Made by a program: the position numbers and the translations under genes. 30,113 nt of DNA from Azolla pinnata. Lineage: Eukaryota; Streptophyta; Polypodiopsida; Salviniales; Salviniaceae. The DNA lies in NCBI GenBank assembly GCA_037176905.1, contig JBBBWG010004158.1, positions 1 to 30,113 of the forward strand, written 5' to 3'. Under the pieces are notes generated by a model. The model did no database searches and had not been told where the DNA came from. It was given only the letters and a program-made list of their open reading frames with translations. How positions within the stretch are numbered: the first letter of the stretch is position 1; the number at the start of each line of letters is the position of its first letter. Of the stretch, positions 1 to 10,700 are shown one piece after another.

Positions 1-2
1 GG

Positions 3-990
3 CTAGGGCACCAGCCATTCCGGCATATTACAAATATGGCCCGTCCAGCTATGGACAGTGTGAACACGGCCATTAGATGCCCGTTTTCGACAGGTATCAT
101 TTACATCGACCCATTGGGAGCAATGACAGTTGAAGAAATTGCAGGGGTTGTATTAGAAGCATTGAAGATTGTATGGGGTGAGTGGTGTCGAGAAAAGGAA
201 ATACCCAGTAGTCCCATAAATGTGATTGTTAGCCCTAAATCCTAAATCCTATCCTATCATGGTCGCCAAATGTGTTAGCCCTTAAATGCGAAGAACCAAG
301 AATATCCAAAGTTGGGCCAAATAGAGAATCAGTTGTAGAATGAATGTAGAAATACATACATATGTCGAACTGGTAATCTGTACTAGTTCGTATAGAAGAC
401 AAGATAACAAGAAGACACAATACACGATCGTGCAAAGACAAATATATTACTCTTACATGTACAATTTCTCGATCGCTATACAAGTAGCCTCCATGACTTT
501 ATATACAAGATTCGTGTCCCTTCAATTCTCCCGCGAATCGGTGTGTATTTTACAAATGTGTTGGTACGGATTTGCTCCGTACGAATTATTATCTTGTAGT
601 CTGTAATAGTACATGCCGTTACGAATCAGAGTTGTACTACCCGACTTTGTATTATTATGGATTTCTTTGTAACTCCATAATATTATGGATTACTTTGTAA
701 CTCCGTACTATTACGGACAACAATGATAAAATGTCCAATTCAACCCAATGCCATGGATTGTGGCTTTTATGTCATGCATTGTATACAAAGAATATACGAG
801 TTACTATTATCTGGGTCAAGGGGTGCACAACTATGTAAGTGCATTATCATGTTAAATTTATTTCACAATCATTAAAATTTAATATCAATGACTTTTGTTG
901 GTTGTTGGTTGCAAGAATCTAACGTATTGTTCAACCATGATAATGTATTACACATGCAAAGGTTACTTGCACATTGGACTAAGAAATTGT
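3..990 (+). pseudogene. Transposon-type Ulp1 (C48) cysteine protease, C-terminal part, interrupted by a solo LTR
   Basis: The frame is open from the window start to 226 and resumes at 728. The first part has a beta-strand and 'IYIDPLG', which looks like the catalytic Asp segment of SUMO-protease-like C48 peptidases, followed by a helix rich in VVLEALK. After the interruption the protein continues 'KCPIQPNAMDCGFYVM', giving the conserved Gln and the catalytic Cys in DCG. The usual catalytic His-Trp lies left of the window or is lost. If bases 227-727 are removed the codons join in frame (INVI then KCPIQ), so the protease was coding before the insertion. Beyond about 840 the frame stops at a TAA. 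A possible intron leads to a short final exon ending near 1000, but its donor site is weak. Such proteases are commonly carried by plant CACTA and MULE elements. It is a broken copy, and the parent element is not certain. Confidence 0.72.
227..722. mobile_element. Solo LTR, 496 bp, inserted in the Ulp1-like gene
   Basis: The segment begins TGTTAGCCC and ends GGACAACA, so it has TGTT...AACA ends typical of LTRs. It is flanked by GTGAT (222-226) and ATGAT (723-727), a 5-bp target duplication with one mismatch. Removing the segment plus one duplicate restores the host reading frame exactly, which defines the boundaries independently. A TATATA stretch near 492-497 may be the LTR promoter and would make + the LTR sense strand. 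No gag, pol or primer-binding site is present, so only one LTR remains, the usual product of LTR-LTR recombination. A second TGTTAGCCCT at 273, inside the LTR, looks like a short internal duplication of its 5' end. Whether it is Copia or Ty3 type cannot be told from the LTR alone. Confidence 0.75.
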
Positions 991-1144
991 TTAAACCGTA
1001 GACATTAGTTGTCACATTGGTTTTGGATTGGTGCGAAAACAACAAACATTACTTGTGCACTTTTGATGCAGAAGTATAGTTTAGGATTTCTTTTTAATTA
1101 ATGATTTTAAAAATTGCATTAAATGTAGAATTTTTTTTATTTAT

Positions 1145-1152
1145 CTATAAAT
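1145..1152 (+). promoter_or_regulatory. TATA box candidate
   Basis: CTATAAATA lies about 95 bp before the ATG of the next reading frame, with a pyrimidine-rich stretch between (TTCTTCTTCTGC). The spacing fits a plant core promoter followed by a leader of roughly 60 bases. This is inferred from position and consensus only. Confidence 0.45.
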
Positions 1153-1240
1153 AACATGACTTCTCCTTATTATCAATAGTTATTCTTCTTCTGCTTGGAG
1201 ACTGTCTACCCTTTTTCAACTCTTTTGCTAACTAATTGCT

Positions 1241-1557
1241 ATGGCACGCACTAAACAATCTGCTTGCTGATACTTTCCTCAACCTTTACCATCATCCGAT
1301 GAGACGGAAAATCCTACTTATGAAAGCCTTGATGACAGTGAGCCATGGGAGAATGGTAGGTTGGAATCATGGATTCATCGAATGCAAGGTGGAAAGACGA
1401 TGAGGCTTATTCTACCAATGTCCTAATGTGAGTAGCGAGCATCGTGACATCCCCAATGCATACGATCATGAGAATACACATGGCCTAAGTGATGAAGATT
1501 GAAACTCCACTGAAACACCTAGTAGGCAAGGAGAGGAGGATACACCAGAATTTGTAT
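1241..1557 (+). pseudogene. Broken ORF with a histone H3 tail-like start and an acidic body
   Basis: ATG at 1241 gives MARTKQSAC and then a TGA at 1268-1270. The first six residues are identical to the N-terminus of histone H3 (MARTKQ). The same frame stays open for about 50 codons beyond the TGA, with an acidic, proline- and serine-rich composition (for example LPSSDETENPTYESLDDSE). It shifts to the +1 frame near 1400 and continues acidic (HENTHGLSDED), meets another TGA near 1510, and ends with TGA near 1557. A single original ORF of about 100 codons is therefore likely, now with two in-frame stops and one frameshift. It sits behind a TATA box and next to transposon genes, so it is probably the start of a transposon-encoded protein. 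I do not recognise the family and assign no function. Confidence 0.45.
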
Positions 1558-1585
1558 GAATTTGGTCAAAATGCTAATTTAAATT

Positions 1586-2330
1586 GTACTTAAATCCACA
1601 TTTTGGAACAATGCGACTTTTGGCAAAATCCTTGCCAAAAGTTGCGTTATTCCATAATGTGGATTACAACACTCACTTGTGTATATTTTGGTCTATGCTT
1701 ATAAATAGGTTATGTAAATGACCCTATAACGTGTTTAAATCCATATTCTGGAACAACATGACTTAAAAAGCCAAAGTCACGCTATTCCAGAATGACATGC
1801 ATTACTGCACTCATTTGTGTATATGTTTTGGCCATGCTTATCAATAGGTGATGTAATTGGACCTTAATCGTACTTAAATCTACATTTTAGAACAAGGTGA
1901 CTTAAAAGGCCAAAAGTCGCGCTATTCTAGAATGTGCATTATAACACTTATTTGTGTATATATTTTGGCCCATCCTTATCAATAGGTGATGCAATTGGAC
2001 CTAAATCATGCTTAGATCTACATTTTGGAACAACGTGACTTTTGGCAAAATAGACCCTACTGTTTTGTCAAAAGTCTCGTTGTTTCAAAATGTGGATTAA
2101 AACACTCATTTGTGTATATTTTGGCTCATTTTTGTCAATAGCTGATGTAATGGGCCCTAAATTGTACTTAAATCCACATTCTAGAACAATGCAGCTTTTA
2201 ACAAAACAAAACCTGCTTTTTTGAGTCGTGATGTTCCAAAATGTGGATTAAAGCACTCATTTATATATTTTTTGGCCCATGCTTATCAATAGATGATGTA
2301 ATTGGCCCTAAATCGTGCTTAAATCTAATA
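1586..2330. repeat. Minisatellite: five units of ~139-154 bp, each with an inverted repeat
   Basis: Units starting with a variant of GTACTTAAATCCACATT begin at 1586, 1731, 1870, 2010 and 2164, with a sixth start at 2315, giving periods of 145, 139, 140, 154 and 151. Each unit holds an inverted repeat. In unit 1 the arms are 1596-1626 and 1632-1662, about 31 bp each with a few mismatches and a 5-base loop. The rest of the unit carries CACTCATTTGTGTATATTTTGG and GCTTATCAATAGGTGATGTAAT variants. Divergence between units shows that the array is old. No coding capacity is seen. Confidence 0.85.
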
Positions 2331-2351
2331 TAAACTTATGACATCACAATT

Positions 2352-4017
2352 TCATAAATTCATGACAAATATTTTAAGGAAAATAATAAATACACTACTT
2401 TTCATAGTAATAATAGCAATGTGCATCTTATAAATGTTATTAGAATACATGTAAAAGACTTCAAACCGAAAATACATGTCAAGTTCATCAAGCATAAAAG
2501 AGAATATATTTGATGTTGGCAAATAGAATCCACAAATAGAGTTTAAAATGTATGATAAAACAAGTAGATTAATTTTTGCGTAGTTTTTCACCGCTAAGTA
2601 TTTGAGCGGTTGTTTACGCTTATGAAGTGGCAATTGGTTCGAGAAAGCACATCCGGTCAGTGCTTCGGGATCATGTACCCCAATAGTACTTGCAAGAGCA
2701 GTCAGTGTTGGCAAGTATTTTCCTAGCAAAGTCACTTCTAAATGATGTCATTCCTAGGGATCTCTTGACTAATATTATAGTGGTTGTATTTTTGGAAGAC
2801 TGGCCATACACAACGATCGTGACATAGCTTTTAGCGCAAAAATTGGGAGTTGGTAACTTGGTAAGAATTGTTTGTGGATGACAACCATGTCTTCACGTTG
2901 AATATGTCCCAAGTAGTGGGCCAATGTCGAATCACAACCGACTAATTGCCTATTGCCTACCGTTCAGGCAATTAGTATGATCAACATTGCCTAATAAATA
3001 ACTAATATGTTAATGTAGAGATATATACTCTTAAGAACACCATACCAATCTAATATAATGTAGTCAACTTACCGTATGTGCATCATCCTCACATGTAGAT
3101 TTCTCCAGATCAATAGAAGACTTGGTTTCATTTGCAAGAAATGCTTTTTCTAGTAATTCCTCTAGTCCCTTAAAAGGCCTTGGGTTCTCAACAATAATGT
3201 CTTCGAGTTGATCATTAGGGATCAATAATAGATTAGACAATTTGTCACCACTATTATCTACCCTCAACGTGGATATTCTAGCAATAACATCTAAACACTC
3301 ATCTAATGGAAGCCCAAATAGTTTCTCTAGGTCTCATAAGAACAAAAATTGATCGTTATTCACAACAATGCTCGAGAGTTTTTAAATATCTATTTCTTGA
3401 AACTCATGGTGAGGGTCAGTTGGGTTGGTCACACCATCGGCTAGGCACATGTTGTGTTCTTCACTATGACCCTTGTGAAGGGCACAAAGGGTTATATCTG
3501 CAATGGTTTCTTGATCAAGCACTACATCTCATTGCTCGAGATCTAGATCTTCGACCATGCCAACTCTTGGACCAACTTGCAAATTTTCCATTGATACTGG
3601 TGGAAGCTTATCCTCCATGCTGGAAATGATGTGGGTGAAACAAGAAAACCATGTGATAAAACAACATCCAATATTTCCACGGTCAAGAACTTTTATCTTT
3701 TCAATTGATATTCTTTTGCATTGACTATCATCCCTTAACTCAAACAGAAATGATGTCAATCTGTATTTGTATGGTTTGACATTTTTGTTGATAATTTGTA
3801 GGAGGTTACATGGCATTTGTGCTCAGATGACCCTAGTAGAGATACCACCCAAGGTTTGAAGAGATTCCATGTATTGAAGAGACCCCTTGTATTCATTAGA
3901 ATCAAGGGCAAGGGTTTTCTCCCAATTGATGTTGGGAACAATAGCATGGAGCTTAGTTGCACTCCAAGACCATTCAAATTTTTTAAGATAATTTTTAAAA
4001 GCTGTGAACGATTCCAT
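2352..4017 (-). pseudogene. Unrecognised decayed reading frame, probably transposon-associated
   Basis: Reading leftward, one frame runs from an ATG at 4017 (MESFTAFKNYLKKFEW) through 3816-3529 and on to 3064, broken by about four stop codons but keeping a consistent protein-like composition, including an acidic Leu/Glu-rich stretch near 3220-3100 (LEDIIVEN, LEELLEKAF). A splice-donor-like GTAAGT follows at about 3062. A further stretch from about 2950 to 2700 encodes STLAHYLGHIQRED and then KYLPTLTALAST. The downstream edge of this frame meets the hairpin minisatellite. I do not recognise the family. It lies just downstream of the MULE transposase remnant on the same strand and may be a second gene of that element or a C-terminal extension of it. 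Opposite-strand ORFs in this stretch look like shadows. Confidence 0.4.
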
Positions 4018-4149
4018 CTCTAGAGGATAGTGGGGGGAGAGTTGTGATTGTTTATACTTACAAGTGAAAAGAAATGGTTCTCTTGATGGTTCTAAGCTAT
4101 TAGAACTGAAAGCTCACAAACAAGTGATAATGATAATTTGACTATATAT

Positions 4150-4401
4150 TTACAGACCTTCACAAACTTTTGTGCTCACCCAATATTTTAAAATTATTAA
4201 TATGACTTCAAAAATTGAACTCCCAATCACAATGTGATAATTTACCCTAACTTTTGAGGCATAAATATTGTCTAGCGTGATGCCATCATTCGTCATCAAC
4301 TTGTAAACAAATTCTTGCACATCGGATGAGTACATGACGTCCAAAATTGTGGCGTTTGAGAGTGTTGATCCATTATCATATAACACTTTTTTACCTTGCA
4401 T
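4150..4401 (-). pseudogene. Small reading-frame remnant between MULE transposase and companion frame
   Basis: An 83-codon frame starts MQGKKVLYDNGSTLSN and has a plausible soluble-protein composition. Immediately upstream on the same strand (about 4540-4500) another frame shows a CNHCTC cluster, which may be a decayed zinc-binding motif. Both lie between the transposase remnant and the unrecognised frame ending at 4017, so they probably belong to the same decayed element. The opposite-strand 86-codon ORF at 4443-4703 is an alternative reading of this stretch. I cannot choose between them firmly. Confidence 0.3.
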
Positions 4402-4847
4402 ATCACATATATAGCTCTACACATCCACCATTTTATTATTGATTGGCAAAAGAGCTCAGTAATGAATTCAATAAAATGGATGTACCCCAACAACAAGTGT
4501 ATTGCAAGTACAATGGTTGCATTTCATTTCATAATTATTTAGGAATTGGATCCTCTTTCATGATTTGTCACTCCTTTTTAAAATGTCTTACTGAGATTTT
4601 TGGAGGAGATGACCCTGTAATTGACATTGAGGCATCATTCGTAGTCTGGAAACAGTTTGATACACATATCCCCATTCGATTTGAGGTCACGTTTTCTTGT
4701 TGATCTCTTATGCTTCTTCGACGAGATAACACACCTAATATACTTTGTGGGGGGAAACACCCATGTAACTCTATTGCCCAAAGTTTTATTTTTTCTTCTA
4801 TCTTCTATATAATAGGAGACCCTAAAGTCTACATACCACTCTTAAAG

Positions 4848-6420
4848 TTAAATAATGCATCCTTGAAAGTTGTGATAGCCTGAGCTTAAGCTTGTAAGTT
4901 CTTCACCTCCATATGAACCACTATGTTCTTCTTGAAGTCCCTTGTAAGATGTTTGTGAATGCATTTCAAAGGTATGTCTTATAGTCGGCAATGAAACGCT
5001 AAGTTCAGGCATATATGTCTTTCTATCACTAAATAACTCCCATAACATGTTTGGGTTCTTCACATAACAAGAAACTAGAGCCTGGGCTTTCATTGTTTGG
5101 GTTCTTTCTTCATTAGTATGGGCTCCAAGTAAGAACTGGCCTAAATCACAAAGCTCTTGCTTCTATTTGTACTACTTAAAAACCGTTCTTCCTAGATAGC
5201 TGCTAGTCATGCTATCACCAACCAATGTATGTAACAACCCTAACATGGAACAATTGACTCGTCCTTTTAAAGTTGTATATTTGATAAAATATCAATGTCG
5301 TTCTATAATATTTGTTGTGTCCACTCCTCCGTAAAAGAACAATTGTCCAAATTTTGGCCAAAGTGGATGCCAAACACATCCTAATCCACACCATGAACAT
5401 TTGAGTATATCAACAACCAGTTTCACCTCTCTAAACTTAGCTATTATGGTTTTGCGTAAAGCATCAAACCTCTCCTCAGTTAGACATTGCATCAAACGAC
5501 ACCTTGAAATATACAAATGGTTTCTCTTATGTAAAGGCACTTTTGAGAGTAAGTAATCCACCCAAGACTTTTTCACATGAAACTAACATAATAATATTTT
5601 GCAATGCGTTTTAATTCGAAAGCTAGTTTCAATCTTCCAACTTGAAGGATCCTCAATCACTGCTTTAATTGCATTGTATTCCAACCAAGACTTATCAATC
5701 ACAATTACATTTAGCCACACATTTCCTATCCTTCCAAACGCTTTTTTCAATGTCATTTGTAAGTCATCTTCTCTTGCCCAGATCTTGAAATATTTGTACA
5801 TGTCATATACCATAAGGGAATTCTAACTCATTGGCTATTGGGAGCCACTACAACATATAATGAAAATCTGAACTAGTTGGTTTTGAATGTTGAGTCAATG
5901 GCCGATGCATTGTTTGCAAATAAGCTATGGCACATTTGTAGCATCCAACTATTTTGTATAATTATCACAAATGGTTGGCCATTATCTCCAAAGATAAATG
6001 AATGCACATATAATACTTTCCTTTCTTGGGTCAAGGCTCTTGCTTCCATAAACATAACACTCCAATCATTATCAGATAACTGCTTGATTATGACTAGTTT
6101 AGAAGCATAGTTGTGTATTTCTTTGGGACGCATGAAAAATCTATACACAACTTTGTCAATAGTGAATGCATTAATTTGATACACTTTTTGTTTGCGGACA
6201 CTCATTTTCGCAACATGTCTAACACACTTGACATCAAAGAGATCATTCATGCACCCATCCACCACCTTAGCATGCATTGGAAAACGGTAAACTTCTGAAC
6301 TTCTAAGCACGTCATGACCTGAGTGGGGGCTGCAAACAATTACTTTCCTATTGAATTCCCTTGACCTTGTTTGCGTGATCACTATATAGAACTGATAGCC
6401 ACACTTCTTAGACAAACGAG
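4848..6420 (-). pseudogene. Decayed Mutator-like (MULE) transposase
   Basis: Frame segments 6415-5873, 5813-5583, 5576-5292, 5290-5160 and 5093-4848 read one after another as a single transposase. The first has an N-terminal Cys-containing region (CGYQFYIVITQTRSREFNRK) and an SPHSGHD motif. It ends at AIDSTFKTN, the segment with the first catalytic Asp of MULE DDE enzymes. The second holds VIDKSWLEYNAIKAVI, matching the second Asp block. The third has LWPKFGQLFF and GGVDTTNIIERHW, matching the block with the Glu. The last segment has the spacing of the region before a SWIM zinc finger, but the CxCxnCxH residues are not visible. At least four frameshifts or stops make it non-functional. Its nearest relatives by memory are MULE/FAR1-like transposases of land plants. 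Terminal inverted repeats were not located. Confidence 0.7.
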
Positions 6421-6606
6421 CTAAACGAATGTACTGTCCTCTTTATCGAGGGGCTCAATATCTTTGGCAAATATATTCCCCTATAATTGTATCTATTTTT
6501 TTTCTTTGATTAATTGACAATTCCATTGCACTTGAATCTCCCCTAAGACATCATTTAGCTTCATGGAAGTTGTTTGATATTGTGTCAGCGAGGCTTCTGT
6601 ATTCTT

Positions 6607-7229
6607 TTATTCATTAGTGGTACAATTACATGCTTTAACATACGCCTTAATATATAGAAGGGGGATCTCATAATTTTTACCATTAACAATCCAACTCAAA
6701 CGTAAGATGGATAAAGTTCCTTCCAGACTTCTATGTACCAAGTTATCAATATGCGTTTGTCGTAGCAATGAGCTCCACCCAACAAAAGTGATGGTCTGTT
6801 GTATATTTGATCGAAAGCATAGAGAAACCAACATCATGCAACATAAGTTACCCTTTGAGTCGGCTCCATGATGTCATTGTCTTTAGCTTTACTCTCAATG
6901 AATTACAATTGATTTTACGAGATCTATTATGGTCGCTGCATGACCACTTATGTCATAATTAACGTGTTATAACACGTTAACTGATAACATGTTTGATTAA
7001 ATGTGAAATGTCTTGTTGATAAATATTTCTTCTCATAAACTTCTAGTTCACCAAATGACCCTAGACCCCTCTCATCTAACACTAGTGATGACGATGATGG
7101 AGTTACAACTGGCTCATTATTTTCCCATGAGTCAAAACTACCTAGAAAATCATATTCGTCTAGCCAGTCATCATTCCAAATGCCTAATTGGTCATCTTTA
7201 TAATCTATCGAAAAAGTGTTTAAATCCAC
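6607..7229 (-). pseudogene. Probable N-terminal region of the MULE element's ORF
   Basis: Two frames, 7229-6948 and 6837-6607, lie directly upstream of the transposase remnant on the same strand. The first starts MDLNTFSIDYKDDQLGIW and is strongly acidic with several Trp and Asp residues. The second contains TITFVGWSSLLRQTHIDNLV and LSWIVNGKNYEIPLLYI, a beta-rich pattern that could be a small PB1-like or ubiquitin-like N-terminal domain as found in some MULE proteins. Position and strand support one gene, but I cannot prove the joins. Confidence 0.4.
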
Positions 7230-7356
7230 TGTTGATACTTAAAACTTGCTCACCTAGTAGCACTTCTACCTAATTCGCTATGGTAAAAATGGTTTAGGAC
7301 TCAAGCATGAATAAATACCTAGATCCATTGAGTTGAAACTCAAGGATAAACTCGCG

Positions 7357-7737
7357 ATAACATGGGTCTACCCACAAAACGGTAAACCCATGCCATAGTG
7401 AGTTTACCCTTTTTGGGTAAATTCATGATATTGTGAGTTTACATATGGAAGGGTAAACTCATCTGGGTTTACCTCTATATTTTTGTTTATCAAAATATAA
7501 AATATACAAATATTAATTATAAATATAAAAATTCTAATTTTTTCACAATAACCTGGGTTTACTGTTCTGTGGGTAAACCAATCTCATAGCGAGTTTGCCC
7601 TTTTCGGGTAAATCCATGATATTGTAGGTTTACTTATTGGAAGGGTAAACTCATATGGGTTTACTTCCATATTTTTTGTTTATCAAAATATAAAATATAG
7701 GAATATTAATTATAAATATGAACATTCTAATTTTTCC
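7357..7737. repeat. Tandem duplication, two ~191-bp copies rich in GGGTAAAC/GTTTACCC
   Basis: Copy 1 (7357-7547) and copy 2 (7548-7737) both open with ATAAC.TGGGT.TAC, both contain GAGTTT.CCCTTTT.GGGTAAAT.CATGATATTGT, and both end in a shared AT-rich tail (TTTATCAAAATATAAAATAT). Within each copy GGGTAAAC and GTTTACCC occur repeatedly on both strands, so several short stem-loops are possible. The unit differs from the plant telomere repeat (TTTAGGG). A similar GGGTCTATCC...GATAAACCC pair occurs at about 7849-7878. The stretch lies just outside the MULE coding remnant and may be a subterminal region or an unrelated non-autonomous element. Confidence 0.75.
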
Positions 7738-10700
7738 TATTGATATATTTATAAATTTTTGGTAAAATATTCATTTAATGAAAAAGTAAAAGAGAATAAT
7801 TATTAGTTTCTTAATTTTGTGGCGCTAAAAACAAAGACAAACTTGTTGGGTCTATCCATTTACTTTAGATAAACCCATTGTACGTTTCCATGAAAAATCG
7901 GTTAGTCAAGGGGCGATATAGACACTAGGCATTCATTCATACATTAAAGGTGTAAGGTGTCTAGTGGCCTTGGTCCTCAACACATTGAAATCAAACATTG
8001 GATGTGAATTTGACAAAGAACAAAAGCTTCGATACAAAGGGGCATGCCGGTTTGCCATTTCCTTTTTTTAAGTTTTTAGGAGCCAAAGTCAAAATCGTGG
8101 TAAGTTGTCCTAAGCCGATGCCACAAGTTGTTGACAATGCACTAGAGTGTAGGACAAAATTGCATCATATGAACAAAAAACATGCGGCTTTCTTTCGGGT
8201 GATTGTCAAACGAGCGAGAGGTAACTATCATCAGCTTTGAATGGTCTCTCTAACACAAATCAGCAGGCAGGCAAGCAACATTGGTAGAGAGAGAAGTCTT
8301 ACTTGTTCTTCAAGTTTATATCGCTTATTTAATCCAATGGCATGTCCACACCCGTCAGTCAGTTCAGCTCAACCACTAGAACGGAAAGTTATGCTGCAAA
8401 CACAACTTAGTCTTCTTATCAATACACAAAAGCTATGGCCCAGTTCCAATCAGAAAAATGCAAAAAAGCTATTTTGCCCCAAAGCACCACCTGCTTTCAT
8501 CAATAGTAGTTGTGGAGAGACCAACAACATTCCATCATAGTGAGAGATCGGATCCCACACTAAATCGACGGAAAGCACATACATAATGTGCTCCACAATT
8601 TTCGATGAAAAGACAGGGCCAATAGAATATGTATCAATCTCATCGGCACAATGTGGCAGTGACAACATTATTGATAATAATAGGGCTATCTAGGAATAAC
8701 TATGACCAATGTATGAATTCTTTAGAATCTTTCCTTCCTTTATTAGACATGCATGCATACTTTTTGGTGCATACTTATGACTGTCAGCACCATGAAGGCA
8801 TCATGCCGAACTTGCCAATTAGTTTCTCACCATCATGACATTCTTACTTCACTATTTGTCTCTCCATGAAAGTTCTAAGTTCTAACCATGAAATGTTTAA
8901 TCAGAGCACCCCAAATGCTGGATGGGTGATTGATGATACAAAAAAAGAACGAAAAAAAAGTACGTCTTCAAAGAATGAATGATAGACTGATAAATTAAAA
9001 GATAAGCTAATTGGTTGATGGGGTTTACTTTACCTTCCTGCAGCTGAATCGGCCTAGAAAAAGATGGTGAGGAATTTATGATTAAAGGTAGTGACAAATC
9101 AATGGTGTTATGATACAATTGAAACATGTCACGTACAAGCAAAAGCACCCCCCTATATGGTATGTTCAGAACAAAACAGACTCGATGCCGAATGACAGAA
9201 CAGAAGCACCGCCCTATATGAACTAGATTAAGATGCCTGAGCAATTTCTCTCCAAAAGTTGAGATTGCCATTCGCCATTTTATTGCAGAGATATCTACCT
9301 CGTACATCTTAATCAGCACCTATTTCTTTCTAGGATTTCCATTTCTGTGATTCACTCATCGAAAGTGGATATACCGGATATCTTCACACCTTCCACTAAG
9401 TCAAATCAATTGAATTTGGAACCACTTTGTACACATTTATCATCATTGAAAAAGAACAAGAGCGATCTCAAAATGTTGGGAAAGATAACTTGAATCCTGT
9501 ACTTCCTTCACACAACACATCAAAAGAAAAAACTCTGAGAAAAGCCAATTTCCAGAATTTCTCAAACATAAAATCTTGCATTATTTTGAAAGTGACAACA
9601 TAAATATATCTCTAATTTCCGTGGCATATGTACATCTGAGAAAGTTAAAATAAATGCTTGCGAGTGTTAGGCGTCTAAATATATATTACTTGTAAACTAT
9701 GTATACTTCCCTCCACATTTATGACACAGGGTTAAGACACTTAATCCAACGCTCACTAATTTGAGAGAAAAGGAAGCAAGCAATTCTTTATAAACTGGAG
9801 GTAGATATCCAACAAATGTACATACACAAAAGCTTTGCCTTGATGATGAAATAATCTATCCATCTACAAAAATGTGGGCGACCTGACAAGCCCATATGCC
9901 CGTGTACAAAGTTGGACATTCAAAAAATTGGAAACATTTATCTACCTGTGGATGTATCTCTTGGAACTTGGAGACTCTATAACCTTCTATTGAGCATCAA
10001 AATATACAACAAAATCATCATCATGGTTGCTCCGGTTGAGGCACAAACATTCTGCTTCGTTAACCTTAAAGAAAACTATGATGACTAACAAATTAATCAT
10101 AGATTTCAATTCCTATCTGGTTTCTTTCATACCTCTTTGATGAAATGAAAAAATATTTCAAGTGATCCTGTTGAATTTCTGCGTCCCTATGTCTTATGGT
10201 GGCTTCCCCGACAGTATCGGCTTTCACAAAAGCATCGGAATGCTTTGATGGGGTGGTCTTCATCTTCAAAATCAATGCAATAGTCCTTCAAATCAATGAA
10301 AACGGCATAAAATATCAATGTATTGAATCAAGGATTTTACAGCAACTTAAGGATAAAAATGTGTAATCATATATTCGTGTGGGAAAAATATTTATACCCA
10401 AGTTAATTCCTCCAATGCTTTCACTAACCGTGTTGTGAAAAAGGCAATCTGCAGAGCGAACACAAACTACATTAAATATGTTGCTAAACAGATTTTTAGA
10501 AAGTTTCAGGCATAATTATCAAGGGAAGAGTTACACATACATGGTAGTAATGATGATCAGGACTCTCGATCTCAACAGGGATATCAACAAGATTGGCATC
10601 AAAACATCTGATATAAAAATCATTACAGTACCAAGGTGTCATTGTTTCCACCATAATTAGACATATCATAAACACGTATATTGTTAACTTGGCACAATCA

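Noticed and set aside
231-255. CCTAAATCCTAAATCCTATCC as a telomere-like tract
   Set aside because: The units are CCTAAAT, not the plant telomere CCCTAAA, and they lie at the 5' end of the solo LTR.
1586-2330. CRISPR-like array
   Set aside because: The whole ~145-bp unit is repeated with no unique spacers, in plant nuclear DNA. It is a minisatellite.
3306-3629. 107-codon plus-strand ORF
   Set aside because: It lies opposite the better supported minus-strand frame and has no recognisable domain.
7357-7737. Interstitial telomere repeats
   Set aside because: GGGTAAAC does not match TTTAGGG, and the structure is a two-copy long unit.
8897-9319. 140-codon minus ORF as a receptor-kinase fragment (LLRHLNLVHIG resembles RH.NLV.L.G)
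   Set aside because: No other kinase motif is present, and the rest is low-complexity hydrophobic sequence.
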